Source: Niabella ginsenosidivorans (GTDB lineage: Bacteria > Bacteroidota > Bacteroidia > Chitinophagales > Chitinophagaceae). From it: 64,000 nt of DNA. Numbering within the stretch: the first letter of the stretch is position 1; each line of letters starts with the position of its first letter. The stretch covers positions 5,146,001 to 5,210,000 of the forward strand of contig NZ_CP015772.1 of NCBI RefSeq assembly GCF_001654455.1, in the 5' to 3' direction. Shown here piece by piece: positions 9,201 to 18,035 of the stretch. Below the pieces are notes generated by a model, which was given only the letters and a program-made list of their open reading frames with translations, was not told the origin of the DNA and did no database searches. A program made the translations under genes and the position numbers.

Positions 9201-9567
9201 TAGCACTGGCAATAAGAGTAACGGTAATTTCCTGTTTTTCCCCAACTGCAACCTCCTGTTCCGCAAAACCTATATGGGAAAAAACAAGCGTTCCTCCCGT
9301 ATCCGGAACCCGGATGGTAAAAACACCGGCATTGTTTGTAGTTACGCCTGTGCTGGTACCTTTTAACAGAACAGAAACCCCTGAAAGAGGCTGGCCGGCC
9401 TGATCAGTAACCGTTCCGGTAATGACTTTGTCATACAACGGGTGCGTTTTTGCAAGTACGCTGCTGCTGGTAACTGTAAACAGCAGGATCGCAATCAGTA
9501 GCAATGATTTTTGATAAAAGAGGGCATAGTAAGCACGCAGTGCGCACAATCGGCTGGGTTTAGACAT
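6289..9567 (-). CDS. SusC/RagA family TonB-linked outer-membrane transporter
   Basis: A 1092-residue SusC protein in the normal size range. In order: signal peptide ending near residue 40, a carboxypeptidase-regulatory-like domain (about 49-125, ITGTVTDQAGQPLSGVSVLL), the SusC signature and plug (VVVVGYGTQKKAVVSGAV, then VIDGVPNRAGGLERLNPADIESI and VLKDASAAIYGSRAGNGVILI in pieces), and a long beta-barrel ending in INTGISVNF with terminal Phe. It imports a nutrient delivered by the SusD partner downstream, powered by TonB/ExbBD. A TAnnTTTG-type box lies about 73 bp before the start codon. There is no anti-sigma factor, hybrid two-component sensor or SusR-like regulator beside it. Confidence 0.95.
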   Translation of the reverse strand: MSKPSRLCALRAYYALFYQKSLLLIAILLFTVTSSSVLAKTHPLYDKVITGTVTDQAGQPLSGVSVLLKGTSTGVTTNNAGVFTIRVPDTGGTLVFSHIGFAEQEVAVGEKQEITVTLIASATDQLADVVVVGYGTQKKAVVSGAVTSVRGADLQKSPATNLSNSLAGRLPGVTAVQTTGEPGYDGSKIRIRGTNSLGNSDALIVIDGVPNRAGGLERLNPADIESISVLKDASAAIYGSRAGNGVILITTKQGKSGKPRVNYDFSYGWQRPTRTPQMSDAAEYATIRNELKIYDNVPTDEWAAAAAAFASTGSYTLKDNSKTVAADFTADDIQKYRDGSDPLGHPNTDWYKTTLKTWSPQQKHNLQISGGSENARYMASLGYLDQDGYYRKSATGYSQYDLRVNLDVKVSKHIRTSVNVVAREEDRHFPTLGAGDIFRMIMRGKPTEIEVWPNGLPGPDIEYGQNPYVITTSLTGYDKDIRDYFQSNGKVEIDIPGIEGLKLTGTASIDKMSARRKKWETPWTLYFWDKKSYEADGVTPVLTGSVRSPFTDPRLTQAAASQLAVNLTGLINYDRKFNGVHSLTFLAGVTREKVNNEDFWAYRRYFISSYIDQLSVGGTKEQNIGNDGATGNPYGQFLRARLSYFGRLGYNYKEKYMAEFLWRADGSYIFPPTMRFGFFPGVSAGWRISEEPFFKNHVSFFNNLKIRGSWGRMGAEAYDPAGNLAEFQYLATLGFGSYILGGDVAKSLIENNLPNPDFSWEVANNSNIGLEGSLLSNHISFDFDYFYNKRTKILINRGGSIPTSSGIVDKLPPVNLGVVTNKGWEFKVGYNGAVHDFNYSISVNGGYAKNKVNFWDETPGAPAYQRSTGMPINAPLAYQYDGVFATQAEIDANKIDYSALTGSLRPGDMKFKDVNNDGKINGDDEVRLDKVQDPTFTGGVNIAFSYKGFDAAILFQGATGGLQLIGLTESGDIGNFTKYAYDNRWTVDNQNSVDPRLANRNNTYYTDVAKAGWNTYWLRNNNYLRLKNVEIGYTAQPEFLKRAGIQSVRLFVNGLNLVTWDKIKIWDPESTNSSGQYYPQAKVINTGISVNF

Positions 9568-9639
9568 AGCATTTCTGGTTTAGATATTAAACAAAGGATT
9601 GTTGATGGCAAAGCAAAGGGCAAATCAACCTTATCACGC

Positions 9640-9647
9640 CAAATGTA
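9640..9647 (-). promoter_or_regulatory. Candidate -7 box (TACATTTG) for the first susC
   Basis: It matches the Bacteroidota consensus TAnnTTTG on the minus strand and would give a leader of about 65 nt. No clear -33 TTG is seen at the expected distance, so support is moderate. Confidence 0.4.
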
Positions 9648-9749
9648 AAAAAAATTTATTTTTAAAAACGTATAAAAGAGAAAATAATTGTTATGATGAC
9701 AAAAGTTTTTAAAATAAAAAAACGACAGCAATAGGGGTTGCTGCCTAAC

Positions 9750-9782
9750 AAAAAATCTGCAGTTTTATACTGCAGATTTTTT
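9750..9782 (-). terminator. Symmetric terminator between hydroxylase and susC promoter
   Basis: AAAAAATCTGCAG and CTGCAGATTTTTT form a perfect 13-bp stem with a 7-nt loop. Either strand ends in a T-run, so it can stop transcription from both sides. It lies 26 bp behind the fatty-acid hydroxylase stop. Confidence 0.85.
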
Positions 9783-9808
9783 AAAATTAAAACTATATTT
9801 GACGGACG

Positions 9809-10477
9809 CTATTTCTTCTTTTCAAACATTAAAGACTTTACTTTTTCCTTGTCTTCTTTTTCTTTTTTCAGATCAAACATGGTGCCGAACACATGATCCC
9901 AGATAGTGCTGCTTACACCGAATCCCTTATGCTCATCCTTATAATGATGCAGATGGTGGTTGCGCCACAAACCTTTCATCCATTTAAAAGGCGGGTTCCA
10001 GGCATGTATGGCATAGTGCATGGTTCCATACATCAGGTACCCCAGCATAAAGCCCGGAAAGAACATAAATGCCCTGGAGCCCATCAGCAGGTAGAAAATT
10101 CCCAGCAATACAGATGCAATGATAATGCTGGGCACCGGGGGCATAAATAACCGCTGCCGGTCCCTTGGGTAATGATGGTGGTTGCCATGCATTACATAAG
10201 CGATCTTCTGTGCGGTGGGGTTATCACTTACCCAGTGAAATACAAAACGATGGGCAATGTATTCAAAAAAACTCCACGAAAAGATGCCGATAAAAAACAG
10301 CAAAAGCACATAACTCCATGTATAACCATTAGAGGCATGGCTGTAATACAACATATATACAATTACAGGAATATACATGCCCCAGATAACCAAAGGGTGT
10401 GTTTTGGTAAGCATTTCCAGGTAATCATTTTTAAAAAGCCTGGCCTGCCCTTTATTGTGAATTTTATCAAACTGCAT
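9809..10477 (-). CDS. Fatty acid hydroxylase (sterol desaturase superfamily, FA2H-like)
   Basis: A 222-residue integral membrane protein with four or five hydrophobic segments and the complete set of His boxes of the di-iron fatty-acid hydroxylase superfamily: HRFVFH (about 72-77), HGNHHH (about 97-102), HYAIH, and HHLHHYKDEHKGFGVSSTIWDHVFGT near the C terminus. Spacing resembles the 2-hydroxylases that act on sphingolipid or ceramide acyl chains (FA2H/Scs7) without the cytochrome b5 domain. In Bacteroidota such enzymes probably hydroxylate the acyl chain of sphingolipids or sulfonolipids; that role is an inference. It is a monocistronic gene with its own terminator. Confidence 0.82.
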   Translation of the reverse strand: MQFDKIHNKGQARLFKNDYLEMLTKTHPLVIWGMYIPVIVYMLYYSHASNGYTWSYVLLLFFIGIFSWSFFEYIAHRFVFHWVSDNPTAQKIAYVMHGNHHHYPRDRQRLFMPPVPSIIIASVLLGIFYLLMGSRAFMFFPGFMLGYLMYGTMHYAIHAWNPPFKWMKGLWRNHHLHHYKDEHKGFGVSSTIWDHVFGTMFDLKKEKEDKEKVKSLMFEKKK

Positions 10478-10645
10478 AACGGAACAAAATTACACCAAAA
10501 TAAATTGATAAAAGATCGGTTTCATTCAATTGACAAAAAAGGGCGCTGATTTGTTGTATTCTGTTGCTGAAATGTTGTGCCGGATCAACAGGAATGACCA
10601 TTTTTTTACTTTATTGCTACAAAAACAAAACAATTGTTTGTGTGC

Positions 10646-11887
10646 TTACCGGTATGTTTTTTTCCAGTTGCTGAGATCGGGAATGATGCTTCTTTTTTTG
10701 TTGAGCTCATAATTATAAATAATAGTGCCTATTTCCTTGAAGAAAGGGAACCCGATGGTTTCATAATCGTATTTATCATCATTCAGTATGCCATCGCTGT
10801 TTACATAAATGGTAGCGCTCAGCATAAATTCCACGTTATTTTTAAAATCCACCACATAACAATAATCCGTTAAATAACCATAGCTCCATCCTGCTTTATT
10901 AAATACCCGTATATAGCCGGGAATTTTTTCTTTGCCCGCCCTGAAAAAGAAAAACTTGGTATAGCTGTCAAAGAATTCTGTGGTATCATACCGGGGATAA
11001 CGGCTTTCATACGGCAGCTCCGACAGATAGGTGTACAGCAGGTTGTATTGCTCTTTGGTGAGATGGAACCGGCTTTTTTCCGGCACGGATTGCGGGAACA
11101 GTACAGACCGGAGCAAAAGATTCCCATCTTCCAGTGGCAGGTTGTTATGCGTGGTAAAGTCCATGGGTTCATGAATCAAACTGTCGTTTTTATCCCAGTG
11201 GCCGGTGCCTACCAGTATTTTGTTTTTGGGAAAATGGAAAAGTACCCTGCTGTAGGCCGGGGGTTGTGTATATACCAGCTTTCCGTTGTTAAAAAAGCGG
11301 AGCTGGTTGGTATGCCGGTTTTCTTCTTCATTCATAGGTACAAAGCGCCGTGTAATACGGATATCCTTATACCCTTTTTCCCATAAGGATTCATTTAAAT
11401 ATTGCTGCCCTGTAAATTCGTACAACCGGTTATAGGCATCATTATCGCTTACGATAAAGATCTTTTTGATGTAATGCTCAATAGAAGGCAGCCCGTTAGC
11501 CGCTGTGCTATCGCTGGTTACAGCGCTTTGACCGCTGTAAGAGCTGTCTGTGATCATGGCCATTTGTGCATTGATCCGGCCTTTAAGCCCGTTCAGCTTT
11601 TCAAGAGCCGTAAATGCCACGGGCATCTTTACCGTGGAGGCAGGATTAAAATACCGGTTACGGTCTACATTCAGATAATGATTAATAAAGGAAGGCCGCT
11701 GGTGCGCGTCCCGTTTGATCTCTGTATAAATAACCTGGTATTGAAAACTATCCTTTTTATCCAGGACGTTCTTTAAGAATGATGATGCGTTTTTCCGGAT
11801 CAGGGCTTCAAAAGAGCGATCTGTTTTTTCCTGAGCCTGTATGGAAGCGGCGGTAAACAGCAGCATTAAAAAAGAAAATCGATTCAT
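10646..11887 (-). CDS. Serine hydrolase of the class A beta-lactamase fold
   Basis: About 413 residues with a signal peptide ending near IQAQ. The start is the ATG of MNRFSFLML, because the five upstream codons begin with TTG. Motifs of penicillin-recognising serine hydrolases are present in order: STVK (SxxK, Ser about 84 and Lys about 87), SDN (about 147-149), and KAGWSYG near residue 340 in the place of the KTG box. It is longer than a true class A beta-lactamase and lacks a clear omega-loop ExxxN, so it may be a periplasmic peptidase or esterase rather than a resistance enzyme. It stands alone and is transcribed away from gcvT. Confidence 0.78.
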   Translation of the reverse strand: MNRFSFLMLLFTAASIQAQEKTDRSFEALIRKNASSFLKNVLDKKDSFQYQVIYTEIKRDAHQRPSFINHYLNVDRNRYFNPASTVKMPVAFTALEKLNGLKGRINAQMAMITDSSYSGQSAVTSDSTAANGLPSIEHYIKKIFIVSDNDAYNRLYEFTGQQYLNESLWEKGYKDIRITRRFVPMNEEENRHTNQLRFFNNGKLVYTQPPAYSRVLFHFPKNKILVGTGHWDKNDSLIHEPMDFTTHNNLPLEDGNLLLRSVLFPQSVPEKSRFHLTKEQYNLLYTYLSELPYESRYPRYDTTEFFDSYTKFFFFRAGKEKIPGYIRVFNKAGWSYGYLTDYCYVVDFKNNVEFMLSATIYVNSDGILNDDKYDYETIGFPFFKEIGTIIYNYELNKKRSIIPDLSNWKKTYR

Positions 11888-11992
11888 GCGGAAAAGATAC
11901 AAAATCCGTCAGCCAAACCGGTTATTTTTTGCGGGGAAGGAATGCCGCTGATTGCATGAATCCGCTTACTTTTGCCAACAATACATTTTTAT

Positions 11993-13099
11993 ATGAAGCA
12001 GACTCCTTTTACGCAAAAGCACATTGCCCTGGGTGCCAAAATGGCTGAATTTGCGGGGTACAATATGCCCATCAGCTATACCGGCATCAATGAAGAACAT
12101 CAGACAGTAAGAAAAAATGCAGGTGTTTTTGATGTAAGCCATATGGGAGAGTTTATCTTAAAAGGGCCCGGGGCGCTGGATTTGATTCAGCGGGTAACAA
12201 CCAATGATGCTTCCAAGCTGAAAAGCAACCATGCCCAGTACAGTTGTTTTACCAATGAGCAGGGCGGCATCATTGATGACCTGATCATTTATTGTATTGA
12301 GGAAAAGAACCTGCCTGCCGGACAGGCGGGTGTATACATGATTGTTGTGAACGCCGCAAATATTGATAAGGACTGGGAATGGCTGGTGGCGCACAATACA
12401 GAAGGTGTAGAAATGCATAATATTTCAGACAAGACCTGTTTGCTGGCCATACAGGGCCCTAATGCAACCGCTATTTTACAACCGCTGACCGATGTGGATA
12501 TCCTGAACCTGAAATATTACACTTTTGAAAAAGGCACATTTGCCGGGGTAAAAAATGTGTTGATCAGCGCTACTGGTTATACCGGGGCAGGTGGGGTGGA
12601 GATCTATTTTGAAGATAAAGAAGGCGCTGCTGATAAAATATGGGATGCCATTTTTAAGGAAGGCGCGCCAAAAGGGCTGAAACCGATCGGCCTTGCTGCA
12701 AGAGATACGCTGCGGCTGGAAATGGGCTACTGCCTATATGGCAATGACCTCAATGATACCACCACTCCGCTGGAAGCAGGACTGGGATGGATTACAAAGT
12801 TTACCAAAACGTTTACGGCAAGCGATCTGCTGAAACAGCAGAAAGAAACAGGTGTGGAACGCAAACTGGTAGGCTTTGAGCTGAAAGATAAAGGCATTCC
12901 GCGTAACGGATATGAGATTTGTGATGAAGCCGGCAATACTATTGGTCACGTCACTTCCGGTACGCAGGCCCCCTCATTAGGCAAGGCCATTGGCATGGGG
13001 TATGTAAAAAAACAGTTTGCGGCATTTGATACGCCTGTATTCATTAAAGTGCGCGATAAATTATTAAAAGCAAAAGTGGTAAAGCTGCCCTTTGCATAA
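11993..13099 (+). CDS. gcvT: Aminomethyltransferase, glycine cleavage system T protein
   Basis: About 368 residues, the normal GcvT length. The start is the ATG of [10 protein letters not shown]; an upstream TTG in frame would add seven residues that the family lacks. Typical GcvT segments are visible: [72 protein letters not shown] and [20 protein letters not shown]. It transfers the aminomethyl carbon of glycine to tetrahydrofolate. A 21-bp GC-rich palindrome has been inserted in frame and adds seven residues (LPAGQAG) after EEKN. comB follows 25 bp downstream on the same strand and may be co-transcribed. A TAnnTTTG box (TACTTTTG) lies at 11967-11974, about 18 bp before the start codon. The P and H proteins are not in the window. 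Confidence 0.96.
   Translation: MKQTPFTQKHIALGAKMAEFAGYNMPISYTGINEEHQTVRKNAGVFDVSHMGEFILKGPGALDLIQRVTTNDASKLKSNHAQYSCFTNEQGGIIDDLIIYCIEEKNLPAGQAGVYMIVVNAANIDKDWEWLVAHNTEGVEMHNISDKTCLLAIQGPNATAILQPLTDVDILNLKYYTFEKGTFAGVKNVLISATGYTGAGGVEIYFEDKEGAADKIWDAIFKEGAPKGLKPIGLAARDTLRLEMGYCLYGNDLNDTTTPLEAGLGWITKFTKTFTASDLLKQQKETGVERKLVGFELKDKGIPRNGYEICDEAGNTIGHVTSGTQAPSLGKAIGMGYVKKQFAAFDTPVFIKVRDKLLKAKVVKLPFA
12310..12330 (+). repeat. In-frame palindromic repeat inside gcvT
   Basis: CCTGCCTGCCGGACAGGCGGG can fold with CCTGCCTG against CAGGCGGG (one G-T pair). Length 21 bp is a multiple of three, so the gene stays open and gains LPAGQAG. The flanking protein (IIYCIEEKN before, [11 protein letters not shown] after) is continuous with normal GcvT, so the repeat is an insertion. 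Confidence 0.8.
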
Positions 13100-13124
13100 A
13101 TCCGGTTGAGTTGTATATAACAGC

Positions 13125-13859
13125 ATGAGTCAAAAACCCACTCTTTTTACCTCTTTGTCTCCGGCGTTACTGCATTTGTATGATCTGCAGAACGCAGTGG
13201 TTGTGATTATTGATGTTTTCAGGGCTACATCTACCATTGCATCAGCATTGTATAACGGGGCCCGGTATATAATACCTGTTGATGCGGTCTCAAAAGCAAT
13301 TGAGATCAGCAAAAAAACCGGCGGCATCGCAGCCGGTGAACGGGATGGAAAACTGGCAGATGGCCTGAGCCACGGCAATTCGCCCCTGGAATATAAAAGA
13401 GCATTTATTGAAAATAAAGTGCTGGTGTTAACCACCACCAATGGTACCCGTTTACTGCAGATGGCGCTGGATCAGGGTGCAGACACTATTATTACCGGTT
13501 CTTTCCCGAACCTTTCATCGGTTTGCAGCTATTTATTGCAGCAAAATAAAAATGTGGTGCTGGCATGCGCGGGGTGGAAAGATAAATTTAACCTGGAAGA
13601 TACTTTATTTGCTGGGGCTGTTATCAGCAGGGTACAGGAGCATTTCTCTATCCACTGCGATAGTTCCCTGATGGCTGCATATACCTACAACTGTAATAAA
13701 GCAGATCTGCTGGGTTTTGCAAAGAATTTCACGCATTATCACCGTTTGGTAGACCGCTTTGGTTATATTGATGATATTGCCTTTTGCTTACAGGAGGACC
13801 GTGCAGATGTGCTGCCCCTGTATAGAGAAGGGCGCCTTGTAAACGGAAAAAACACATAA
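13125..13859 (+). CDS. comB: Probable 2-phosphosulfolactate phosphatase
   Basis: A 244-residue protein of the ComB family, normal length. Family blocks: IIDVFRATSTI (about 29-39), AAGERDGKLADG, GNSPLEY, LTTTNGTR (about 103-110), CAGWKDKFNLEDTLFAGA (about 147-164) and DDIAFCLQEDR near the C terminus. ComB is a Mg2+-dependent acid phosphatase that turns 2-phosphosulfolactate into sulfolactate. In archaea this serves coenzyme M synthesis. In Bacteroidota, which lack coenzyme M, a role in making sulfonated precursors such as cysteate for sulfonolipids is conceivable but unproven. It lies 25 bp behind gcvT, probably in the same transcript. Confidence 0.85.
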   Translation: MSQKPTLFTSLSPALLHLYDLQNAVVVIIDVFRATSTIASALYNGARYIIPVDAVSKAIEISKKTGGIAAGERDGKLADGLSHGNSPLEYKRAFIENKVLVLTTTNGTRLLQMALDQGADTIITGSFPNLSSVCSYLLQQNKNVVLACAGWKDKFNLEDTLFAGAVISRVQEHFSIHCDSSLMAAYTYNCNKADLLGFAKNFTHYHRLVDRFGYIDDIAFCLQEDRADVLPLYREGRLVNGKNT

Positions 13860-14119
13860 AGATAAAACTTTTTTTTGGTAAAGCTGCCTAATAAATTTTC
13901 CCAAAATGTTCATTAAATAATAGGAAAAGCGGATCAAATTCTTTTATTTTTGCCGATTGTCCTTTTTGTAGCCCTGTCAGGATAAACAGGTGTTTGATGA
14001 ATAATTTTTAAAATGGATTTGTTAATGCTAAAACAATATTGTTTTGAGCAAATGCCCGGCTTCCCGGAAAGGTGCAGGAAGGATAAGACTATTTTTAACT
14101 AAGCATAATTCATAATAGT

Positions 14120-17100
14120 TTGGCATTACCACATTTATTAAAGCACGTTTATACTTTTGGAACAGACGAGGTCATTCGCAGGGGAAAAAAAACATTTGCG
14201 CTGGGCTTTGTAGAGCTGATTGAGTATGATAAGCTGACCGGCAGTGTTTTTTTCCGGGTTAAAGACGATACCTATAGCACTTTTTACAAGGTACAGGTTC
14301 AAAAGTTTAACGATCCCAAAAACCTTACTTTAAAATGTAACTGCCCCTATAACCTTGGCGAGATCTGCAAGCATGAGGTGGCGGCTCTTTTTCAGCTACA
14401 GGAATTAATAGATAAAGGCCAGCTCGAAGATGAAGAAGTATATTATGACCAGCGGCATACAGTTGTAAAGATCCGTAACCTGGATGTGCGTTCCATCCGG
14501 CTGCTTTGCGCCCCCGAAACATTTAACGAGGCGGAGAAGTTCCTGCAGAAGAAAAAGGCAAAAATTGTATATGCACAGGATGAAACCGTAAAAGCCATTG
14601 TACCGCTCAACGGAACGGATTATAAAGTAGCCGTCAAAAAGAATGAAGAGCGCAATTTTGACACCAGCTGCGATTATGAGGATACGGACCACCCGCTTTG
14701 TTTACCCAAGGTGATCGTTTTTCTGCAATTGATCAAACAGCACGGATCGGATTATTTCGACACCATCAGGAACCGCGACGTGGAGAAAAACAAGCTCCTG
14801 GAAGCCTATGGCTATTCTTTAAATGACGATCTGAAAGGCAAATTTGAATTCGTATTTAAAGACGGAAAGCCATTCCTCCGGGTGCTGGATCCAAAGATCA
14901 AACGGATCAATACCCTGCCGGCTACCGGCCGGCCGGCTGCGGTTGTTACCAAACAACCTCAGCAGCTCATTGAAAAGGAAACAGCGGTGGCTGAAGAAGA
15001 ACCACTGGCAAGGAAGCTGGCGATTGTGTTTGATTTTAATAAAAGCCTGTACCCTTATTTTAAGGTGCACCTGGTTACCGGGGAGATCAATGAAGCCGGC
15101 AATGGTTTTAACGGGAAAGCCACAGCGCTGGATGTTACGCATTTTATTGATACCAGCGATTATAATGAAGAAGATATTAATCTGCTGAATTCTGTAAGAA
15201 AATTACAGGATGTTGAAATAAATAAATATGTAGCAAGAAATACGCCTTTTAATACATCCTGGGACGAAGAGTTGCCCGCTGTTGAAGCAGGGAGTGAAAC
15301 CCGGCAGCTGATCAATGAATACGTACTGCCCCGCTTGCGCAAGCTGCTTACAGATGCAGGAGACGATGCACTGGCATTTATTGTGCCCAGGGGAAAGGAA
15401 TTTATTACCGCAAATATTGAACAGATTGATATTTTTACAGAGCCGGCCGTAACAGAATTCTATGTAGATCGTGAAGGAGCAGAGAACTTCAGTTGTGACT
15501 GCCTGGTTCGTTTAAGGGGTATGGTACATGGCGTAGAGCAGAATGAAAGCCCCAGCCCTTTATTGTTTTTATACAACCACCAGCTTTTTTTATTTACCAA
15601 TTCGGAAAGCATCAGCCTTATTGAAAAATTCCTGCCGGATGGTAAAATGGTCATTCCTGCAGCGGAGTGGCCCCGGACATTGCATACCTTTATCCTGCCT
15701 CTGGCAAAGGAATATAAAGTGGATTTTGATGCATCCATGCTGCATGTAATGAAAAATATTGTTCCGGATGCCAGGCTGCTGCTGATTGAAAAAGGAGAAT
15801 ACCTCGTCTTTAAGCCGCAGTTTTCGTATAAAGGCTATGAAACAGACCTGTTAGGAAAAGAAGTGTTCCTGGTACCGGAGGGCGATAAGATCCTGGCCAT
15901 ACACCGCAATAAAGAAAAGGAAAAAGCATTTGTTGACCGGTTGAAAAACCTTCATTCCAACCTGATAATGAATGAAGAGAACGGAACACTGGCATTAAAG
16001 GGATCGGAGATCCTTAAAGACAACTGGTTCTTTTTATTTGTAGATGCCATGAAGGAAATGCAGGTGCCTGTATTTGGTTATGACGCGCTGCGCAATTTCC
16101 GTTTCAATACAGCAAAACCCCAGACCAAAATCTTCATCTCCAGCAATACAGATTGGTTCGATGCCAAAGTAGATATTGTATTTGGCGATCAGCAGGTATC
16201 TATAGCTGATGTAAAACGCGCGCTGGCCAATAAGCAGCTATACGTGCAGCTGGGCGATGGCACACTGGGAGTGCTTCCGGAAGAATGGCTGAAAAAATAT
16301 GCCTTGCTGTTCCGTGTAGGAGAAGGAGCCAACCAGAACCTGAAACTTTCCAAATACCACAAAAGCGTGGTGGATGAATTGTTTGAATTAAAAAATGAGG
16401 AAGAACTGGTTTTTGAGCTGGAAGAAAAATATAACCGGCTGAGAGATTTTGAAAAGATCCATGACATAGAGCCTCCCGCTCATTTACAGCAGGTGCTGCG
16501 CCCTTACCAGATGGCCGGTTTTCAATGGATCAATTACCTCCGGAACGTAAACTGGGGCGGCATCCTGGCAGATGATATGGGGTTGGGTAAAACAGTGCAG
16601 GCTCTTTCCTACCTGGAACATTACAAGTCGGAGAATCCCGATGCGAGGATCCTGGTCATCTGCCCTACCACGCTGATCTATAACTGGGAGAATGAAATAA
16701 AAAAATTTACTCCTTCCCTCACGTATCGCATTCACCATGGCCCGTCCCGCACAAGGGCGGCAGATGATATTTTAAGACAGGATGTAACCATTACTACTTA
16801 TGGCACTTTAAGAAGCGACATTAAGCTGTTTGTGGGCATACAGTTTGACTATGCGGTGCTGGATGAAAGCCAGGCCATCAAAAACCCTGCAAGCAAGGTT
16901 ACAAAAGCGGCGTATCTGATCAATGCCAGGCACCGCCTTTGTATGAGCGGTACGCCGTTGCAGAACAATACCTTTGACGTTTATGCCCAGATGAATTTCC
17001 TGAACCCGGGTATGCTGGGCAGCATAGAATTCTTCCGCCAGGAGTTTGCCATTCCTATTGATAAGTTAGGCGAGGCAGACCGGAAGGAGCATTTACGGAA

Positions 17101-17884
17101 GCTGCTCTATCCCTTTATTTTGCGCAGAACCAAGGAGCAGGTGGCAAAAGACCTTCCGGAAAAACAGGAAATGATCCTGTGGTGCGAAATGGACGGCCCC
17201 CAGCGTTCTATTTATGATGCCTACCGCAATGATTACCGGGATAAGATCCTTGGAAATATTGAAACACAGGGCATCGGCCGCTCACAAATGACCATTTTAC
17301 AGGGTTTGATGAAACTGCGCCAGATCTGCGATTCTCCCGCTATCCTGAATGAAGAAGAGACGTTTGAGAACCATTCCATTAAAATAGAGGAGCTGGTAAG
17401 AGAGATTTCTGAAAACATGGGCGATCATAAAGCGCTGATCTTTTCCCAGTTTCTCGGAATGCTGGGCCTGATCCGCCAGAAGCTGGAAGAATTGGGCATT
17501 AAATATGAATATTTTGATGGGAGCACTTCTGCGCCCGACAGGGAAAAAGCGATCCAAAGTTTTCAGAATAACGACGAGGTACGGGTATTCCTGATTTCAT
17601 TAAAAGCCGGTGGTGTGGGTTTAAACCTTACAGCAGCAGATTATGTATACATTGTAGATCCGTGGTGGAATCCGGCAGTAGAGCAGCAGGCTATAGACCG
17701 TACACATCGTATCGGACAAACAAAAAACATTTTTGCCTATCGCATGATCTGTAAGGACACTATCGAAGACAAGATCCTGAAGCTGCAGGAAAAGAAAAAA
17801 GCACTGGCAAAAGATCTGATTTCAGATGAAACAGGTTTTGTGAAATCACTGACACGGGAAGATGTGGAATACTTGTTCAGTTAA
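14120..17884 (+). CDS. SWIM zinc-finger SNF2-family helicase
   Basis: A 1254-residue ATP-dependent DNA translocase of the SNF2/Rad54-like bacterial type. In order: an N-terminal SWIM-type zinc finger (C73, C75, C83, H85 in LKCNCPYNLGEICKHE), a long middle part not assigned to a known domain, then the SNF2 motor. The motor shows motif I DDMGLGKT (about 819-826), motif II DESQ (about 914), SGTPLQNN, ILRRTKEQ, and the second RecA lobe with FDGSTS, LKAGGVGLNLT, and DRTHRIGQ (about 1193). The only usable start is TTG at 14120, as the frame is closed by TAA seven codons upstream and no ATG or GTG precedes the conserved N terminus. It probably remodels DNA or protein-DNA complexes in repair or transcription. 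No partner gene identifies the process. Confidence 0.93.
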   Translation: MALPHLLKHVYTFGTDEVIRRGKKTFALGFVELIEYDKLTGSVFFRVKDDTYSTFYKVQVQKFNDPKNLTLKCNCPYNLGEICKHEVAALFQLQELIDKGQLEDEEVYYDQRHTVVKIRNLDVRSIRLLCAPETFNEAEKFLQKKKAKIVYAQDETVKAIVPLNGTDYKVAVKKNEERNFDTSCDYEDTDHPLCLPKVIVFLQLIKQHGSDYFDTIRNRDVEKNKLLEAYGYSLNDDLKGKFEFVFKDGKPFLRVLDPKIKRINTLPATGRPAAVVTKQPQQLIEKETAVAEEEPLARKLAIVFDFNKSLYPYFKVHLVTGEINEAGNGFNGKATALDVTHFIDTSDYNEEDINLLNSVRKLQDVEINKYVARNTPFNTSWDEELPAVEAGSETRQLINEYVLPRLRKLLTDAGDDALAFIVPRGKEFITANIEQIDIFTEPAVTEFYVDREGAENFSCDCLVRLRGMVHGVEQNESPSPLLFLYNHQLFLFTNSESISLIEKFLPDGKMVIPAAEWPRTLHTFILPLAKEYKVDFDASMLHVMKNIVPDARLLLIEKGEYLVFKPQFSYKGYETDLLGKEVFLVPEGDKILAIHRNKEKEKAFVDRLKNLHSNLIMNEENGTLALKGSEILKDNWFFLFVDAMKEMQVPVFGYDALRNFRFNTAKPQTKIFISSNTDWFDAKVDIVFGDQQVSIADVKRALANKQLYVQLGDGTLGVLPEEWLKKYALLFRVGEGANQNLKLSKYHKSVVDELFELKNEEELVFELEEKYNRLRDFEKIHDIEPPAHLQQVLRPYQMAGFQWINYLRNVNWGGILADDMGLGKTVQALSYLEHYKSENPDARILVICPTTLIYNWENEIKKFTPSLTYRIHHGPSRTRAADDILRQDVTITTYGTLRSDIKLFVGIQFDYAVLDESQAIKNPASKVTKAAYLINARHRLCMSGTPLQNNTFDVYAQMNFLNPGMLGSIEFFRQEFAIPIDKLGEADRKEHLRKLLYPFILRRTKEQVAKDLPEKQEMILWCEMDGPQRSIYDAYRNDYRDKILGNIETQGIGRSQMTILQGLMKLRQICDSPAILNEEETFENHSIKIEELVREISENMGDHKALIFSQFLGMLGLIRQKLEELGIKYEYFDGSTSAPDREKAIQSFQNNDEVRVFLISLKAGGVGLNLTAADYVYIVDPWWNPAVEQQAIDRTHRIGQTKNIFAYRMICKDTIEDKILKLQEKKKALAKDLISDETGFVKSLTREDVEYLFS

Positions 17885-18035
17885 CGGAGGTTTGGCTGGG
17901 CCAGGCACCAGGCAAAAGCCGCTCAATAGCACTGTTTGAACCACAGCCGGCTTCATGGCAGAAATATATAAAGCTGTTAACAAACAGCAGGAGCAGCAAT
18001 AAAACAGTTTCCGCAACGGTGTATAAATTGAGTAT

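Noticed and set aside
4375-9567. Polysaccharide utilisation locus
   Set aside because: There is a SusCD pair but no carbohydrate-active enzyme, sulfatase or regulator next to it; the same applies to the second pair at 18.7-23.3 kb.
10646-11887. Beta-lactamase resistance gene
   Set aside because: SxxK and SDN are present, but the protein is far longer than class A enzymes and lacks the omega-loop Glu motif, so a resistance call is not supported.
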